Shown here in pieces: positions 26,061-38,035 of a DNA stretch of 64,000 bases. This DNA is from Bradysia coprophila (taxonomy: Eukaryota; Arthropoda; Insecta; Diptera; Sciaridae). How positions within the stretch are numbered: position 1 is the stretch's first letter; every line of letters starts with the position of its first letter. The translations under genes were made by a program, and so were the position numbers. The notes below the pieces were generated by a model. It did not search any database, was not told where the DNA came from, and was given only the letters and a program-made list of their open reading frames with translations. The stretch covers positions 5,124,749 to 5,188,748 of the forward strand of contig NC_050737.1 in the NCBI RefSeq assembly GCF_014529535.1, read 5' to 3'.

Positions 26061-27120
26061 TTTGCGGGTCACCCACTGTACGTCATACGTTATCTGCAGA
26101 CTATTAATTTTTCATGTTCTTCAACGAAGCTTCAACGAAATAAAATGTAAAATTTGAACTAGCGTAAAGAAAAATTGAGTCTAGATCCCAGCGGTGTGGA
26201 AACCTTGTAAATACAAGCCGACTTCTTGCGATTTCTTCAGAAATTATTCGAAAATCGCACTTTGCCAACACGATTTCCAATAAGTGCATAAACTTATTCA
26301 ACCGATTCGAGAGAAACGAATTACAACACACAACTTGCACCAGATATAAGAATATTAATTTCAAATAATCATTGAATGTTTACAAGGTCAATATAATATA
26401 ACTCAAGACAAAAGATTAAATAATTAAGACATAGAAAAAAAATTATTTTGTTGCCGCTTAGCCGAAAAATTATTTACCAAAAAAACTTTTCGAGATTTTA
26501 TTTTACGCAAAATGTGTAATTTTCAAGGTCAAATTAGCATAATTAAATTTTTAATGGTTTTTTTTTCAGATACTTTTTACAACCAGATTTGTAACTTTCT
26601 TTCAGTTTTAATCAGTATACCTTTTACGGTTAAACGATGGATATTTTTTTCTGTCGGTGATATTTTATGGAGAGAATGTTATTAACTTTACTGACCAACC
26701 CCAACTTTATTTTTAGATTCTACTCATTACAAGATTAAAAGATCAGCAGTTCATCATCGTCCACTTATTATGTTGTTTCTGCTGATTTTGAATTTTTTAG
26801 ATGACGGGGCGTATCAATCATTAGATTATGTTCTTTTAACCATTGATCTAGTACTAATTTTAGTATGTGAAACCAAATCTGTTTCTTCATTAATCTTAAC
26901 AGAGATTGTGTTGAGGCAACACCAGCTCATCGTCATTGTTAGTTAATAATACGGATACGAGAAAGCCTATCGCTATTAGGGAGATTGCGATTTTGACTTG
27001 AGATTATAAGTCGACGTAAAACCTGAAAATTATGAATAAACGTTCCATACAAAATGTATTGCAAATAATTATTGAAAAGTAAATTCGGAAAATTTCAGTA
27101 AATTTCGGCAATTGTCTCTA

Positions 27121-27287
27121 CAGTAAATGTCGGTTAAATTTAGACATCTATTTTATTCAACTGTTTTTCAGCTACAGACATACAAACCAAACTGCTCATA
27201 CGTCTTTTTTACGTAAAAGTAATTTTGTTTGTATAAGTGGACCAACTGAAAAACTGCTACATGTCTAAATTTCACTGACGTCCACTG
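27121..27287. mobile_element. 167-bp MITE with CAGT ends
   Basis: The left end cagtaaatgtcggttaaat and the right end (inverse cagtggacgtcagtgaaat) are inverted repeats sharing aaatttagacat. It is preceded by TA and followed by TG, suggesting a decayed TA target duplication as in Tc1/mariner-type elements. Confidence 0.7.
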
Positions 27288-30200
27288 TGATTTCAGTAAA
27301 TTTAATTCTCAATAGAGGCCCTGGAGGTAATCGAATATTTTTGTCGTCTTCCGGAAAAGAAATTCATGTGAACAAGTTTATAAAGTTGCAATTAGCTGAG
27401 TCTGTTCAACAAAATCCTGGATCAGAGTTTCCTGCGTATTTGAAATTTCGTATGAGATAAATTGTAGGATATGTGGGATGATGTTTGATAAAAAATTATT
27501 TAAAAAAAAAAAATATTGCAACGTCAACGCAAACATTTCCTTACCATGAATGACATCATAATATATATAAACCGTCACATCAATTGGTTGTTTTTGAATC
27601 GTTCGTATTACGAACTTCGTAAACAATGCACAATTGTGAGAAAATCTTTGTCCCTATTATATAACTATAACTATAAAAACAACACAAAATTTTTCAATAT
27701 GCTTCCGTTCAATTTTTTGTTCTCATTGTCTCGATTTATGTTCCTCAAATATTTTTTAGAACTAAAATAACAAAATCGACTGTTTGATTTAAAAATAAAA
27801 AAATTCAAGTGCAAGTAGTTGGTTTTAAATAAACAGTTACGATTCATTCGATGGGTTATAACCGAAAAAGGGTTGCGTAAGACATATATCTGGTTAGATG
27901 TTCGTTTTGATTTTAAATCCGCTTATGTATGGGGACACGTGATGTTGTTTTTGTTTTAAAGATTTTTTGTTAAATGTTTCGTTCACACAAGTATATGTCA
28001 ATGCTAGTCACGAAAATCTCCATTTTCGCATTACGACAAACGTGGTGCATGTAAAATGGATGTGATGCAAAATGTTTTTTTTTCTGTAAATTTTAATTTG
28101 ATTGAACAATCGAACATGAATTCAATTCATTTAATTTCGGTTTTACAGTAAACACTAATGTTCGATACCATAAAGTAAACCATAATACAACCGAGCAATA
28201 AAGAGTATGTAGGTACCACTACCATATGCATGTTTAACTGGAATCAATTTAGTGTGAAATTTTGTTAACGACTTCAATGTTGACAGAATTTATTGTGGAT
28301 ACAATTTAAATAATAAAATTTTGAATTCATTACGGCCGTTTAACACAAACCAAATTATTATATTCAGTAGGAAGATTTTCATAGAAATTAAATTAATATT
28401 TTGTTGTTGTTGTGATTAATTTTCTATATTTTCAATTGTTAAAATTGCACCCTTCATAGGCAACAAAGAATCATTTTCAAAAAATGAAAGTGAAAAAAAT
28501 GACACTCGAATACAACAGATGTACACGAAGTTCGATAAAATTTCGAGCTAAGGCTTCGATTCATTTGTTGATTCGCTCACGTTTATATGTCGGGCCGACA
28601 TCCGATTAGCACAGAGCGTTACTATAAAAAAACCATCTTTCTACGCACGACCTTTCCATATATTGACAAAAATCTTTGCATTTGTACATACTTTTATACC
28701 TAATACCTAATAAGACATTGCTATAAATTAGACATTAAAACTAACACAAAAACCAACATTTACCGTATTTCACTCAAAAATATAGAATCTATTACTTCTT
28801 TCAACCACTTTCAACTGATTAATTACAAATCTTTTACTTCAAAAGGTGAATTCAACATTTCGATGTATAAGACAAAAAAGCCACTGCTTGTCGCTTCTTT
28901 TTGAGGTTGTTTTCGTTACCAGTTGACTCTATAATTTCAGATGTAACATGTTTATTACTTTAGTTGTTCTTCCACTAAAATTGATCGAGTTCAACTCACT
29001 TTTCTAGACAGCTTTTTTCGGAACCCTTTGGGTTACTTAAACGCATTAACAAAACCATGCGGAAAAATCTATTTATTTAGAAACCTAGGTTAAATGAATT
29101 ACATAAACGTAATTTCCGATTCGAACCACAAGCTACGGCAAATTATCATATGTCTGTTCGATCGAGCTGTTGCACCGCTATGCAGAGTAATATTATTATA
29201 ACATCAACTTCGTCGGACGCTTTATTGAGCAATGTAAAATAAAACAGAGAAAAAAATAGTCTAAATAAGAACGTACAAAGTAGATGGTATCATATACTAA
29301 CCGAAGAGAGTGAGTGTGAATTGGTATTAGCGCTAAAAGGAAAGAGATTAAAAAATCATTATGCATGTAGATGGGTACGGAGGATTTAAAAACCTTTTAA
29401 AAAGATTATTTTTATTTTATTTTTTAATTTTGTCATTGAATTTTTATTCAATTTTTTTTTTTATTGATAAATTATGACAACAAAGATTGATTTTATTTGA
29501 ACATGCGGACATGTATAGTACACATAAAAAAATAATTTGTAATTGAGTTTAGCTATAGGGAAAAAATAGGACAAGATATTCAGAGCATCACATTTCTAAT
29601 ACGAAAGTATATCAACATGCGACGAAACGATTTCAATTGAAAAGCGAAAGTGAAAATTCTTAAATTGAAATTTGAATATCATACATTCAAGACACACCAT
29701 TCGATGTGAATAAATCTCTTTTTTTTTTTGCTTTCATTCTTCCTTTTGTGTGTTTGCATTTTTAATTTGCTTTGATTTTCGTCTCTAAATTCCAAATAAT
29801 ATAAAATGGGTCATTTATTTGCTTAGGCTAATTAAAACGATATTGGATTATGTCACGTGTACTGAAAATATATTTGTGCACACATTGATCACACCCTCGG
29901 TTCACACGTGCACCACAAGTTAAAGTTAAATATTTTCATTTTAGGTGGAAAATATTTCTGACAATTTTCTGTCGAGGTCACGTGTTTCGATTCGAACTAC
30001 CCGTCCACCCTTTTATTGTTCGACTGTAACTTTATTTATTCTATTTGGTTGCATTTTGAATGCAGGAAAAATATAATGTTTTAATCTACTTTAAGAGAGA
30101 TGTGTGCTAAATGGGTATAATAAGAATGGTTTCGGCAAAATTACATATTGTTTTAACAAACAAAACAAAAAACGATACAAAAAAAATGCAACAAAAGAAT

Positions 30201-30641
30201 AACGAACCTCTAGTTGTTAAATAAATAAGTAGAACTCAGGGCTCATTTTGGCTGCGGAAAAGAATAAAGATCACACCTTTTTCATGTATTTCTTTTTGTT
30301 TATTGACTCTGAATAATGGAACAATTGCGAACCTGCAGTACTTCTGCCTTCATTGGCTTCATAGATTTTAAGTAGATTATTTGCGGCAGAAATTTTTTTT
30401 TTTTGCAAATTAACAAACTATTCAATTGAAATACATTTTTCATCTCTCAACACCTTTTGGTAACGTATGACGAACAATGCTTATTTTCTTAAGGCCCTTA
30501 ACAGAAAGTTTTTTTTTTAAATTTTAAAGGAAGTAATTTTATCCAAATGTAATACTAGACACAGAAATCTGAAGTGAAATAATTTTTGCTGATGGTGCCA
30601 ACGGTTCAGTTTGCACTAGCAATTAAATTTATATTTTCTTA

Positions 30642-30793
30642 CAGTCAGAGGTATTGAAATTTCAGCTGTTTTCCTGCTGATCCACACATACAATCAAAAC
30701 AGTTTATACGTTTGAAGCTGCTATTACGCACGCGCGTGGTAGCGGTAAAACCGTATAAAGACGTTGCATGCTGCAATTTTACGGTCTCTACTG
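30642..30793. mobile_element. 152-bp MITE with CAGT ends and TA duplication
   Basis: cagtcagaggtattgaaat on the left is mirrored by the inverse of the right end (cagtagagaccgtaaaat). TA is present immediately outside both ends. This is the best-preserved member of the CAGT group, which also includes 22776-22903. Confidence 0.7.
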
Positions 30794-30858
30794 TAAAGAA
30801 TTTGGGAATTTTGAAGAACTTTATGAATTTTTATTACCTTTTAAGAATTTTCATTAAT

Positions 30859-31119
30859 AAAGTCGAAGCATTATAATTTGATCGATTCTATTTATTTTTT
30901 AATAATTGTAGTTTTTAAAGAAATCATTTCAAAAACATTACAGTATAAAGGCTTACACATGCGCATTAGAGCTGTACTCGCGGTATACCTGCGGGTAATC
31001 CGTTCAAATGCACGTGCTTTTATACTGTAATGTTTTCGAAATGATTTCTTCGAAAACTACAATAATTTAAAAATAAATTAAATTAGTAGAATCGATCAAA
31101 TTATAATGGTCCGACTTTA
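30859..31119. mobile_element. Long inverted repeat, arms about 107-114 bp
   Basis: The left arm (30859-30965) contains gtagtttttaaagaaatca and acattacagtataaa. The right arm (31006-31119) is the near inverse. The loop is about 40 bp and GC-richer than the arms. Noncoding foldback element. Confidence 0.75.
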
Positions 31120-31224
31120 CATTGAAGAATTTTGGGAATTTCAGGAATTTTTAAATTTTTTAGACTTTAATTCAAAAAAAAATTGCAAAACTTAAAATTT
31201 TGCATTTAATAGTAAGTTTACGTA

Positions 31225-31426
31225 CACGACAGAGTAAAGTTCACCAGGCAGTAGCGCTGATTTGACTAGGGACCTGAATAATCTTGTAGCCCTGCATTTT
31301 TTGCGAATAAAATTTTTCAATTTATGCCAGTGTTCATTTGAGTTCATTTTCATCCATTGTATTAGGTCACTTATTTGACGTTTCGAAAATGAACCGCTCC
31401 TGCCTGGTTTATTTTACTCTGCCGTG
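31225..31426 (-). mobile_element. 202-bp MITE, 7-bp target duplication, copy 1
   Basis: Ends cacgacagagtaaag and (inverse) cacggcagagtaaaa are inverted repeats that continue with caccaggcag / aaccaggcagg. It is flanked on both sides by ttacgta (31218-31224 and 31427-31433). It matches 48121-48323 in reverse orientation over its whole length. Confidence 0.88.
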
Positions 31427-33179
31427 TTACGTAAAATAGGCCCTGATTTCAAAACCAATCATTATCTCATCAACAACAAAGTTTCCCAAAGGATGGCATA
31501 TTTGATTCATACTATTACTTTGTATAGCAAAATCGGCAATTATTTTCATTTGAAATTAATAATAAAACTACCAAGGTCAATAATTTGATCGATACAGATT
31601 GTCTGGGTAATTTTTTGCCGAATTCAATTCGAGTTATAATTGCGAACTAATTTGCTGTTGTGTACACTAAACTGTGTGTATACACATACCTAGCGTATGT
31701 TTTACTACAGGGTAGTCCAGTTAGACTTTGGGTATAAAAAATCAAAAAAATGTCTGAAGAGTAACGAAATTTAAGAAAGGCGATAAAGGACCAAGGCTGT
31801 ATACTTTGGGGAGGTCCATAAGCGACACCCTGATAGAATGCACAAGTTTTGTAATATCGAAATTCGATCACATGTAAATGAAAACCATAAATACGCAATT
31901 CTACGCTATTTTCATCTATTACTGACCAAAGTTAAGCTTTGATAATGAAACAGTTCAGCGCACTTCAAGTATGAGTGGTACTCTAAATAGAGTACTAAAA
32001 CTGGACAGTGTATCATCGAAACGTACAACACTGTAAACACATTTTCGATGTGTACTTTAAAGTCAAACTATTGAAATTACTTAGATCAAATTTCGTTTAG
32101 ACCTTTTTCACCATCTGTGTACTAGTTCAAAGTTCAAAACAAAAGCCCAAATTTTTCTGTATAGTTAGTTCGTAGCACACAAAATCATAACGATCTCTAA
32201 TTTATCAAATACCCTGCAATCAACGGATCCAATTCAGCGAATATAAAACATAATACATCGTTGATCGAAGTTCATTGACAAGGTGAGCTATCTGCAAGTC
32301 ATTCATTTCATTGAAAATGTTTTACTTTACAAATAGATGAATCATTCATCTGGTATCATCTAATAAACATTTCAGATATTCGATCGAAAAAAAAAATTGT
32401 TTTTTATTGCAATCACTTGAATAGAGAGAGAATTAAATCGTGGTAAAATTGATTTTTATGTAATACGACAAAAACAAATAAAAAACTAATCGTTGGCTCG
32501 TTTCCGATTCATTTTACTAGTGGAGAAACTAGAAGTGTAATTAAATGTAATCGTGTGAATATAATCGATTGATAGTTGCATCTATGTCGAATAATGATGT
32601 TCAAAAGCACTTACGAATTCGTGAGATATTAAACAATAGCAAAATGTTTCTGCTTCAGTTGCTGGCAATTTCAAGGACTTGTAAAACTTGAAACCAATCA
32701 AAAAAAATTATCCGTGTCCGTGTCCATCAAGCCAACATAAGCAAACGTTGATTAGGCTCATTTTCACATTATATATTTAAATCATACAGCAGCCGGACAA
32801 ATAATCTCAAATCAGTTTTTCCCTATTTTCTTAGATCTGCTGTATGTGAAATATTGTAGCTTTATAATATACTCACACACTCAGACTTCACATTGCGTCA
32901 GGTGGAGTATTTTGTTCGAGTGTACAATTTCGATGATGGCGGAAAATTCTTAAAATCAAAAGAAATTCTTAAAAATCCTTCGAAATCCAGAAAAATCATT
33001 GAAAATTCTCAGAGGATTTTTTTTTTGAAAATTCGTTGTCGATTTCCCAAGACAATAAAGTTTTTAGGGATCATAGAACTGGGATAAAGAAGGTAGCGGA
33101 TATTATATGCAGTTCTATAGCGAAACCTTAGTGCTTAATTTGCCGATGCAACAGATTCGACTTTATAGTGGATGCGCTG

Positions 33180-33302
33180 CGCTAGAGAAAAACATCATTT
33201 CGATTCTCAAATTGTATAAATAACTTTTATTACTGAACTTTACTTTGACATTTTCACTACGCTAGAGAAAAACATTATTTCGATTCTCACATTGTATAAA
33301 TG
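33180..33302 (+). repeat. Duplicated 42-bp block, 81 bp apart
   Basis: cgctagagaaaaacatcat at 33180 recurs as cgctagagaaaaacattat at 33261. Each is followed by ttcgattctca(a/c)attgtataaat. A recent local duplication of about 81 bp. Confidence 0.7.
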
Positions 33303-33362
33303 GGTTTAATTACCTTTACGTGTTACGGCATGTTTCATTTTCATTTACATTTACCTAATCAC

Positions 33363-33460
33363 CTAAAGCATTGTACTTACGAGGTTCCAAGTTGTTATTT
33401 GACAAATGCGTAACACTTCACTTATCAAATACACAACTTGGAACCTCGGAAGTAATATAC
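33363..33460. repeat. Short inverted repeat (hairpin MITE)
   Basis: cgaggttccaagttgttatttg at about 33381 faces its near-inverse ending acttggaacctcgg at about 33450. Arms are about 32 bp and the loop about 15 bp. Confidence 0.7.
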
Positions 33461-34998
33461 TCTGGCATTTCGTAACGATTCTCCGAGTAATTAAAGTAAA
33501 ATCAACATGCCAGTGCAGTATGAAGAATGGATAACAATTCCACTCATCCAAAAGGAACGGGAGCTTGAAGATAGATAATAAATTGAAAATTTCGTCTTGC
33601 TGCAAACAAAATGTCGTAACAGATACTTGTTGTGAGGCTGGTATGGCAAGTGTGGTATCGTTGTAAAGCTTAGACTGCAGGCTGATCAGGCATTATTATT
33701 TTGTTGCAGACAGGGTCAACCTGTGTATTACAGATGAGTCCAAGTTTCGCCGCGGATGGTGAAAATAAAAAATTTCAAAAATTCAGAGAAATTTTGTAAA
33801 AACCATGCTCGGCGTTTAATAGAGCATTAAATCCTCTACCAACAAAGAGTTTTAAAACTCCCTTCATCTTGGACATATCACGATTTAAAAATGTCGAAAT
33901 TTCGACGTTAGCTGGCTGTGGCTAAGTTGTCAGGTTGTCGAGAGAAGCCATTTTAACGCGAATTAGCTTAGAATTAGTCTCTCTATCCGTTGCGATAATA
34001 ATCCGTATTCAAATAGACTCATCGGTCCCGAACGGCCATGAGTGCCGGTTCTCCGAAACGGCTGGATTGATCCGCAAACTGAATGCGGTTCCTTATAGTA
34101 CTCGAGTCCCTCAATAAGAACATTAAAAAAATCAGAGGTTGTGCTCTATTTAAGTTTTGTTCAACACCACCGTGTTTCAAAATTGTTCGATATTTTTACT
34201 GATTCAGGGCTGTGTGCGACTCTTCCTCATCAACAAAGATATAATGTTGCGAAGAGACATCAGACTAAAATAGTATAGACACATTCAAGGGTGCGTATAT
34301 AAAGTTTTAATCTAGGTCAACTTGGTTATATAAGGATATACAATTGCATTCCATGCCGTTTTTTCTCATTCAGCACCGTAGCTAAAGTGTTTTTTTCGAG
34401 TGAGGATTTATATGAAACTCGGCTGGTTGAATAAGGGATTCTAGTTTCGGCATTGGCTAACACACTGTTATAATCAGATCGTATATGGCTACGTTGCATC
34501 TATGAAATATTGCTTTGGGATTAAAATGACACACATATGTCAAGCCAAGCTTGCGACCCGACTCATCGCGGGCATAGTAGCGGTCATAGATTACCCAAAA
34601 CCTGGGCCCATCTACCAAAAATTTGCTGAATTTACTTATAAGACTTCACGATCATGGAACTGTCCACTCCATACAGAAATCTCAGGTTTCGCACCTTCAG
34701 ATAATATGAACTCCAAGAACTCCATCATTAGATGGCAAGTGTCTTAACGACCTCTTATCGAAAACAGGGAAATTTCCCTGATAGAATTAGTGCAGTTGAG
34801 GTCAGGGAACACAGGATCTTTGATCTGTCTTCCTTCTCAATTGAACAAGCCTCCCAAAAACTCTACCTAGAATATTTTTTTAAACATTTATTTAATTAAT
34901 TTGGTTGACATACGGGTTTTTTTGGTAAATTTAGATAAATTTAGGTAAAATTCGTCAATTTATCAGTAATTTCAGTAAATAATTAGTAATAATTAGTA

Positions 34999-35273
34999 AG
35001 TGACGGGATGGCTCAGTGGTTACGTACTAGCCTTCCACCAAAATGATCCGAGTTCGATTCCCTAAATGGATACGATGAATTTGTGTACATATGTCTAGCC
35101 TACATTAAGGCGAGATATCAATTTCGCACCTAACTTTCCTCAGAGAGTAATTACATACTTCGAGGCGTGGTTCGGAAGTCACGTAAAGCCGGTGGTCCAG
35201 ACTGAACTTGTAATTGGCTGTAAAAGGCTGTTAGAACGGTCTCAAAACCAACAAATAAATAAATAAATAATTA
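34999..35273 (+). mobile_element. tRNA-derived SINE
   Basis: The head contains an A-box-like tggctcagtggtta (35009-35022) and a B-box gagttcgattcc (35050-35061) at RNA polymerase III promoter spacing. A unique body of about 170 bp and a short-repeat tail (aataaataaataaata) ending near 35273 follow. This is the usual layout of a tRNA-headed short interspersed element. The head no longer folds into a full tRNA, and I could not define a target duplication with confidence. Confidence 0.75.
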
Positions 35274-35290
35274 ATTGATATTAGGGTTCT

Positions 35291-35625
35291 TCCAACGCAC
35301 TTCAAGCATGAGTGATCATGATGGTCAGCTGCAGAAAGTACTCTATTTTACATGAAAATGTTTGTATGACATGATACACTGTCTGTTGTCATTGTGAATT
35401 ATCATCGTAGTTTAACGTTAACAACGTCATGCCCATCCGTTACCAGTGGTGGTATCAATATCATAGCATTATATAGAGCCACCTTTTATACTTGAATAAA
35501 CATTGTCTCTTGGTCATTACTCTAAAACAGACGTCTTATTATTTCGGTCTGACTTAATCCCTTCCACGGATCCTGAAAGTTCTAACACTGTCCAGTTTCA
35601 ATACTCTATCTAATGCTTGTCATCA
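35291..35625. mobile_element. MITE copy (GCACTTCAAGCATGAG family) split by an LTR
   Basis: Left part gcacttcaagcatgag to gatacactgtc and right part ctgtccagtttcaata to a degraded end near 35625 correspond to the continuous element at 15310-15473. The interruption is the solo LTR at 35384-35587. Confidence 0.7.
35384..35587 (+). mobile_element. Solo LTR, 204 bp
   Basis: Starts tgttgtcattgtg and ends gttctaaca (inverted TGTT/AACA tips). It is flanked by a 5-bp direct repeat ctgtc (35379-35383 and 35588-35592). It holds a TATA-like attatatag and a polyadenylation-like aataaa in the order expected of an LTR. No internal region or second LTR is adjacent, so recombination between LTRs probably removed the rest. 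Confidence 0.82.
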
Positions 35626-36817
35626 TCAATATGGCTAGGCCTGCACTGGCCATATGAGGCGACTTGGAAAATCACAATCAGTAATTTTATTGAATTTGCT
35701 ATATTGTCGCCTTTCCATAGAGCTTTTTAGAGCCGTTTCTTCACTTTTAAGCGCCTTCTACTACATTTCACACGAGCGCCTTTTGGTAGTCAGTCCGACC
35801 CTGAATATTGTATTAATAGAAAATCTTGTAGGGCAACAATAAGTACCTCGTAAGGAGATACAAATTGTTCACACGGGTCGAGAAGTTTCGCGGGTGTGGA
35901 TTTTTTGTGTGTGTCAAAATATTACAATTCTGACTTTTTTTGACCAGCAATACAAAAAAAAACCTAGCAATAGAAAGAATTTCATCATATCGCTTCAATT
36001 AAACAATTCATCACTAATATTATATTGATGCAAACATTTCGCTGTACTAAACGAACAACCCATCCCCCGTGTGCGAGATGTTGTTATTTCAATCAACTTT
36101 CATCGTTTATGACACAAAAACTAATTTTCCACATTTTCCTTGTGGAAATAAATATTAAATTCAATTCAATTCAAAATATAATATTATTACAGATCTAAGA
36201 GATTGCAGTACTCACATATTATATTACGAAAAGAAAAAGTTTCTGAAAAATTACTCCTTTATTGAAACCGACATACTTACAAACATCAAACAGAGTAACT
36301 TTGATGTAGGTTAAATGATATGATGTGTGGCAGTGTAGTAATTGTACGCAATGCCACGCACTTGAAACGTTAGCGAATATGTGTGTGCGATGTGTTCGCC
36401 TATATTGTTATGTTGTAGGATATGTTTGGCAAAATATGTATCTTCTATTTAGATCTTTCATTCTCTGTTGATTGAATTAGATGCTGTTCCCACAAAAGAA
36501 AATTGTCTAATTTTACCCCCTAGTCGTTATGCTGGAGTTTTTGAATTCGCCAGACTTTAATTAGCTTGTCCATTTGATATTTTTATGAATTAAACAGCAA
36601 GTGAACAAAGTCATATTTCAGTGAATATTGAGGAGAGATATTGCCGCTACTGCCAACCAAGACAGCAACGCACATTATTTTCATGTAATGGGTTAAAAAC
36701 CGAAAAAGTTCCTGAAAACCACCTGTTTTTCCTCCAGATGTACTATTGCTGTCTTGATCCATATGCTCACATCGACTCGATGTATTTTTCAATCTAATTT
36801 ACTTAAATGAAAAAACT

Positions 36818-36970
36818 TGTTAATTATGTGAAAACACTGGTGACGATAATCTAGTTCGCCTATATAATTCAATTAATATTTGATCATAGTACGTAAATCA
36901 TTCTGTTAAAAACGTGTTTTATCCATACTTGAGTCTTCTCTAATTGGAATCCGGAACTCATGAAAAGCCA
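36818..36970 (+). repeat. 5' LTR of the gag-only element
   Basis: Begins tgttaattatgtg and ends aaaagcca. It contains a tatataatt promoter-like stretch. It differs from the 3' LTR by three substitutions and one single-base indel, by eye. Confidence 0.88.
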
Positions 36971-37132
36971 AAAGGTTATGGGCCTAGGAACGCAAGAAAA
37001 TAGACAACGAAAAGATTCTCGTTTCTTCTGTTGGAATCGGATTCTGTTCAATTTCTGTTTTTAATGAAAAATGTATGTTTGTTCTAGCCATTGATAATGC
37101 GATCCGCGAAATATTTGGTGAATAAATAATTC

Positions 37133-37786
37133 TAATCGAAGCTGAGCTACATCGACTTTTCTTATTGGAAAGTAACAGAAAACTGGAAAAATTCAACAGC
37201 TCATTGGGTGATTACTAACTCATTCAAGAAAAAACACGAAGAAAACATTAACAATCACTTACTGAAGTTCGAAAAAGCTGTTCGTCAGTTGAAGGCTGTT
37301 GGAGTGAAACCGGAAGAGATGGATTTAATCTGCCAATTGTTGGTTACTTTACCGAGTTCGTTTGATCCATTGGTCACAGCATTGGAGACGAACACATTGA
37401 AATTAATTGCGGCTTGCAAACTTTCGGTGCCCTGTACTTTTAATTCTAGATTCTAGATTTTTAGAAATTTATTTGGAGGCATTCCTCGACTATTTAAGTA
37501 TATTAATTTGAATGTATTAAACCCTGCAACGCTGACGATGGATTTTGTGAAAAGACGATTGATCGATGAATATAACAAAAGGCAGTGCAAGAATACGAAA
37601 TCATTTGGAAATTCGAATTCACAAGATCAAGTAGCAATGAGCACCATCCAATGTTACAACTGCAGGAAAAATGGTCACAAACGATACAACTGCCCCAATA
37701 CTACAAGGTACCGAAATGAACGGCAAGTAAATATTGCAGAAGAAGAAAAAGACGATGAAGAAAACGGAAGCAGAACAAGTTTATAA
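37133..37786 (+). pseudogene. Degraded copia gag (UBN2-type plus zinc knuckle)
   Basis: A first open stretch (about 37133-37456) includes a run ending LICQLLVTLPSSFDPLVTALE, the conserved copia gag core. A second (37508-37786) includes LTMDFVKRRLIDEYNKR and the zinc knuckle CYNCRKNGHKRYNC (CX2CX4HX4C), which binds nucleic acid in the family. Stops and about 115-130 bp of unrelated sequence separate the two halves at a point where related proteins are continuous. No start codon with a plausible N-terminus is visible. Not functional as it stands. Confidence 0.85.
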
Positions 37787-37865
37787 GATCCTAATGTAAT
37801 ACGGCAATGAATATGGCATGAACACGGACAAGATTATAGTAATTGTGATCAAAGGAATTTAAATC

Positions 37866-37990
37866 GGATATTAGATCTGGAAGTGAGATCGGGGATTAGA
37901 TCTGGAAGTGAGATCGGGGACTAGATCTGGAAGTGAGATCGGAGATTAGATCTGGAAGTGAGATCGGGGAGTAGATCTGGAAATGAGATC
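37866..37990 (+). repeat. Five tandem copies of a 24-bp unit
   Basis: The unit is ttagatctggaagtgagatc plus four bases (ggg plus one variable base, or ggag). It lies between the gag remnant and the purine tract, where pol would normally end. Confidence 0.85.
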
Positions 37991-38035
37991 ACACCTTTGA
38001 TTGTTGAGCTATGAATTAATGGAATTAAGGGGGTG

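Larger units (their letters stand above)
24309..26073. mobile_element. 1.77 kb foldback transposon with 15-bp arrays
   Basis: Both ends carry aaaatcgacccgt in inverted orientation and are flanked by the same 9-bp direct repeat. Inside each end lie long arrays of a 15-bp unit of the form ccaatatcgttctgt. They run mostly forward at 24340-24690, inverted at 24705-24835, briefly forward at 25565-25615 and inverted at 25625-26060. A second, unrelated inverted repeat (cggtaacttaggagttaa, about 45 bp) sits at about 25028-25075 and 25267-25312. No transposase is present. The long frames in the arrays arise because 15 is a multiple of three. Confidence 0.8.
24300..26082. repeat. 9-bp target-site duplication flanking the foldback element
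   Basis: cactgtacg occurs at 24300-24308 and again, in the same orientation, at 26074-26082. It immediately borders inverted ends that share aaaatcgacccgt. A 9-bp duplication is typical of Mutator-like transposons, though 8-bp families cannot be excluded. Confidence 0.75.

Noticed and set aside
34502..34747. 81-codon frame in a slightly GC-richer patch
   Set aside because: It looked protein-like at first, but I recognise no domain and no flanking exon. Possibly old transposon coding remnant, not supportable.
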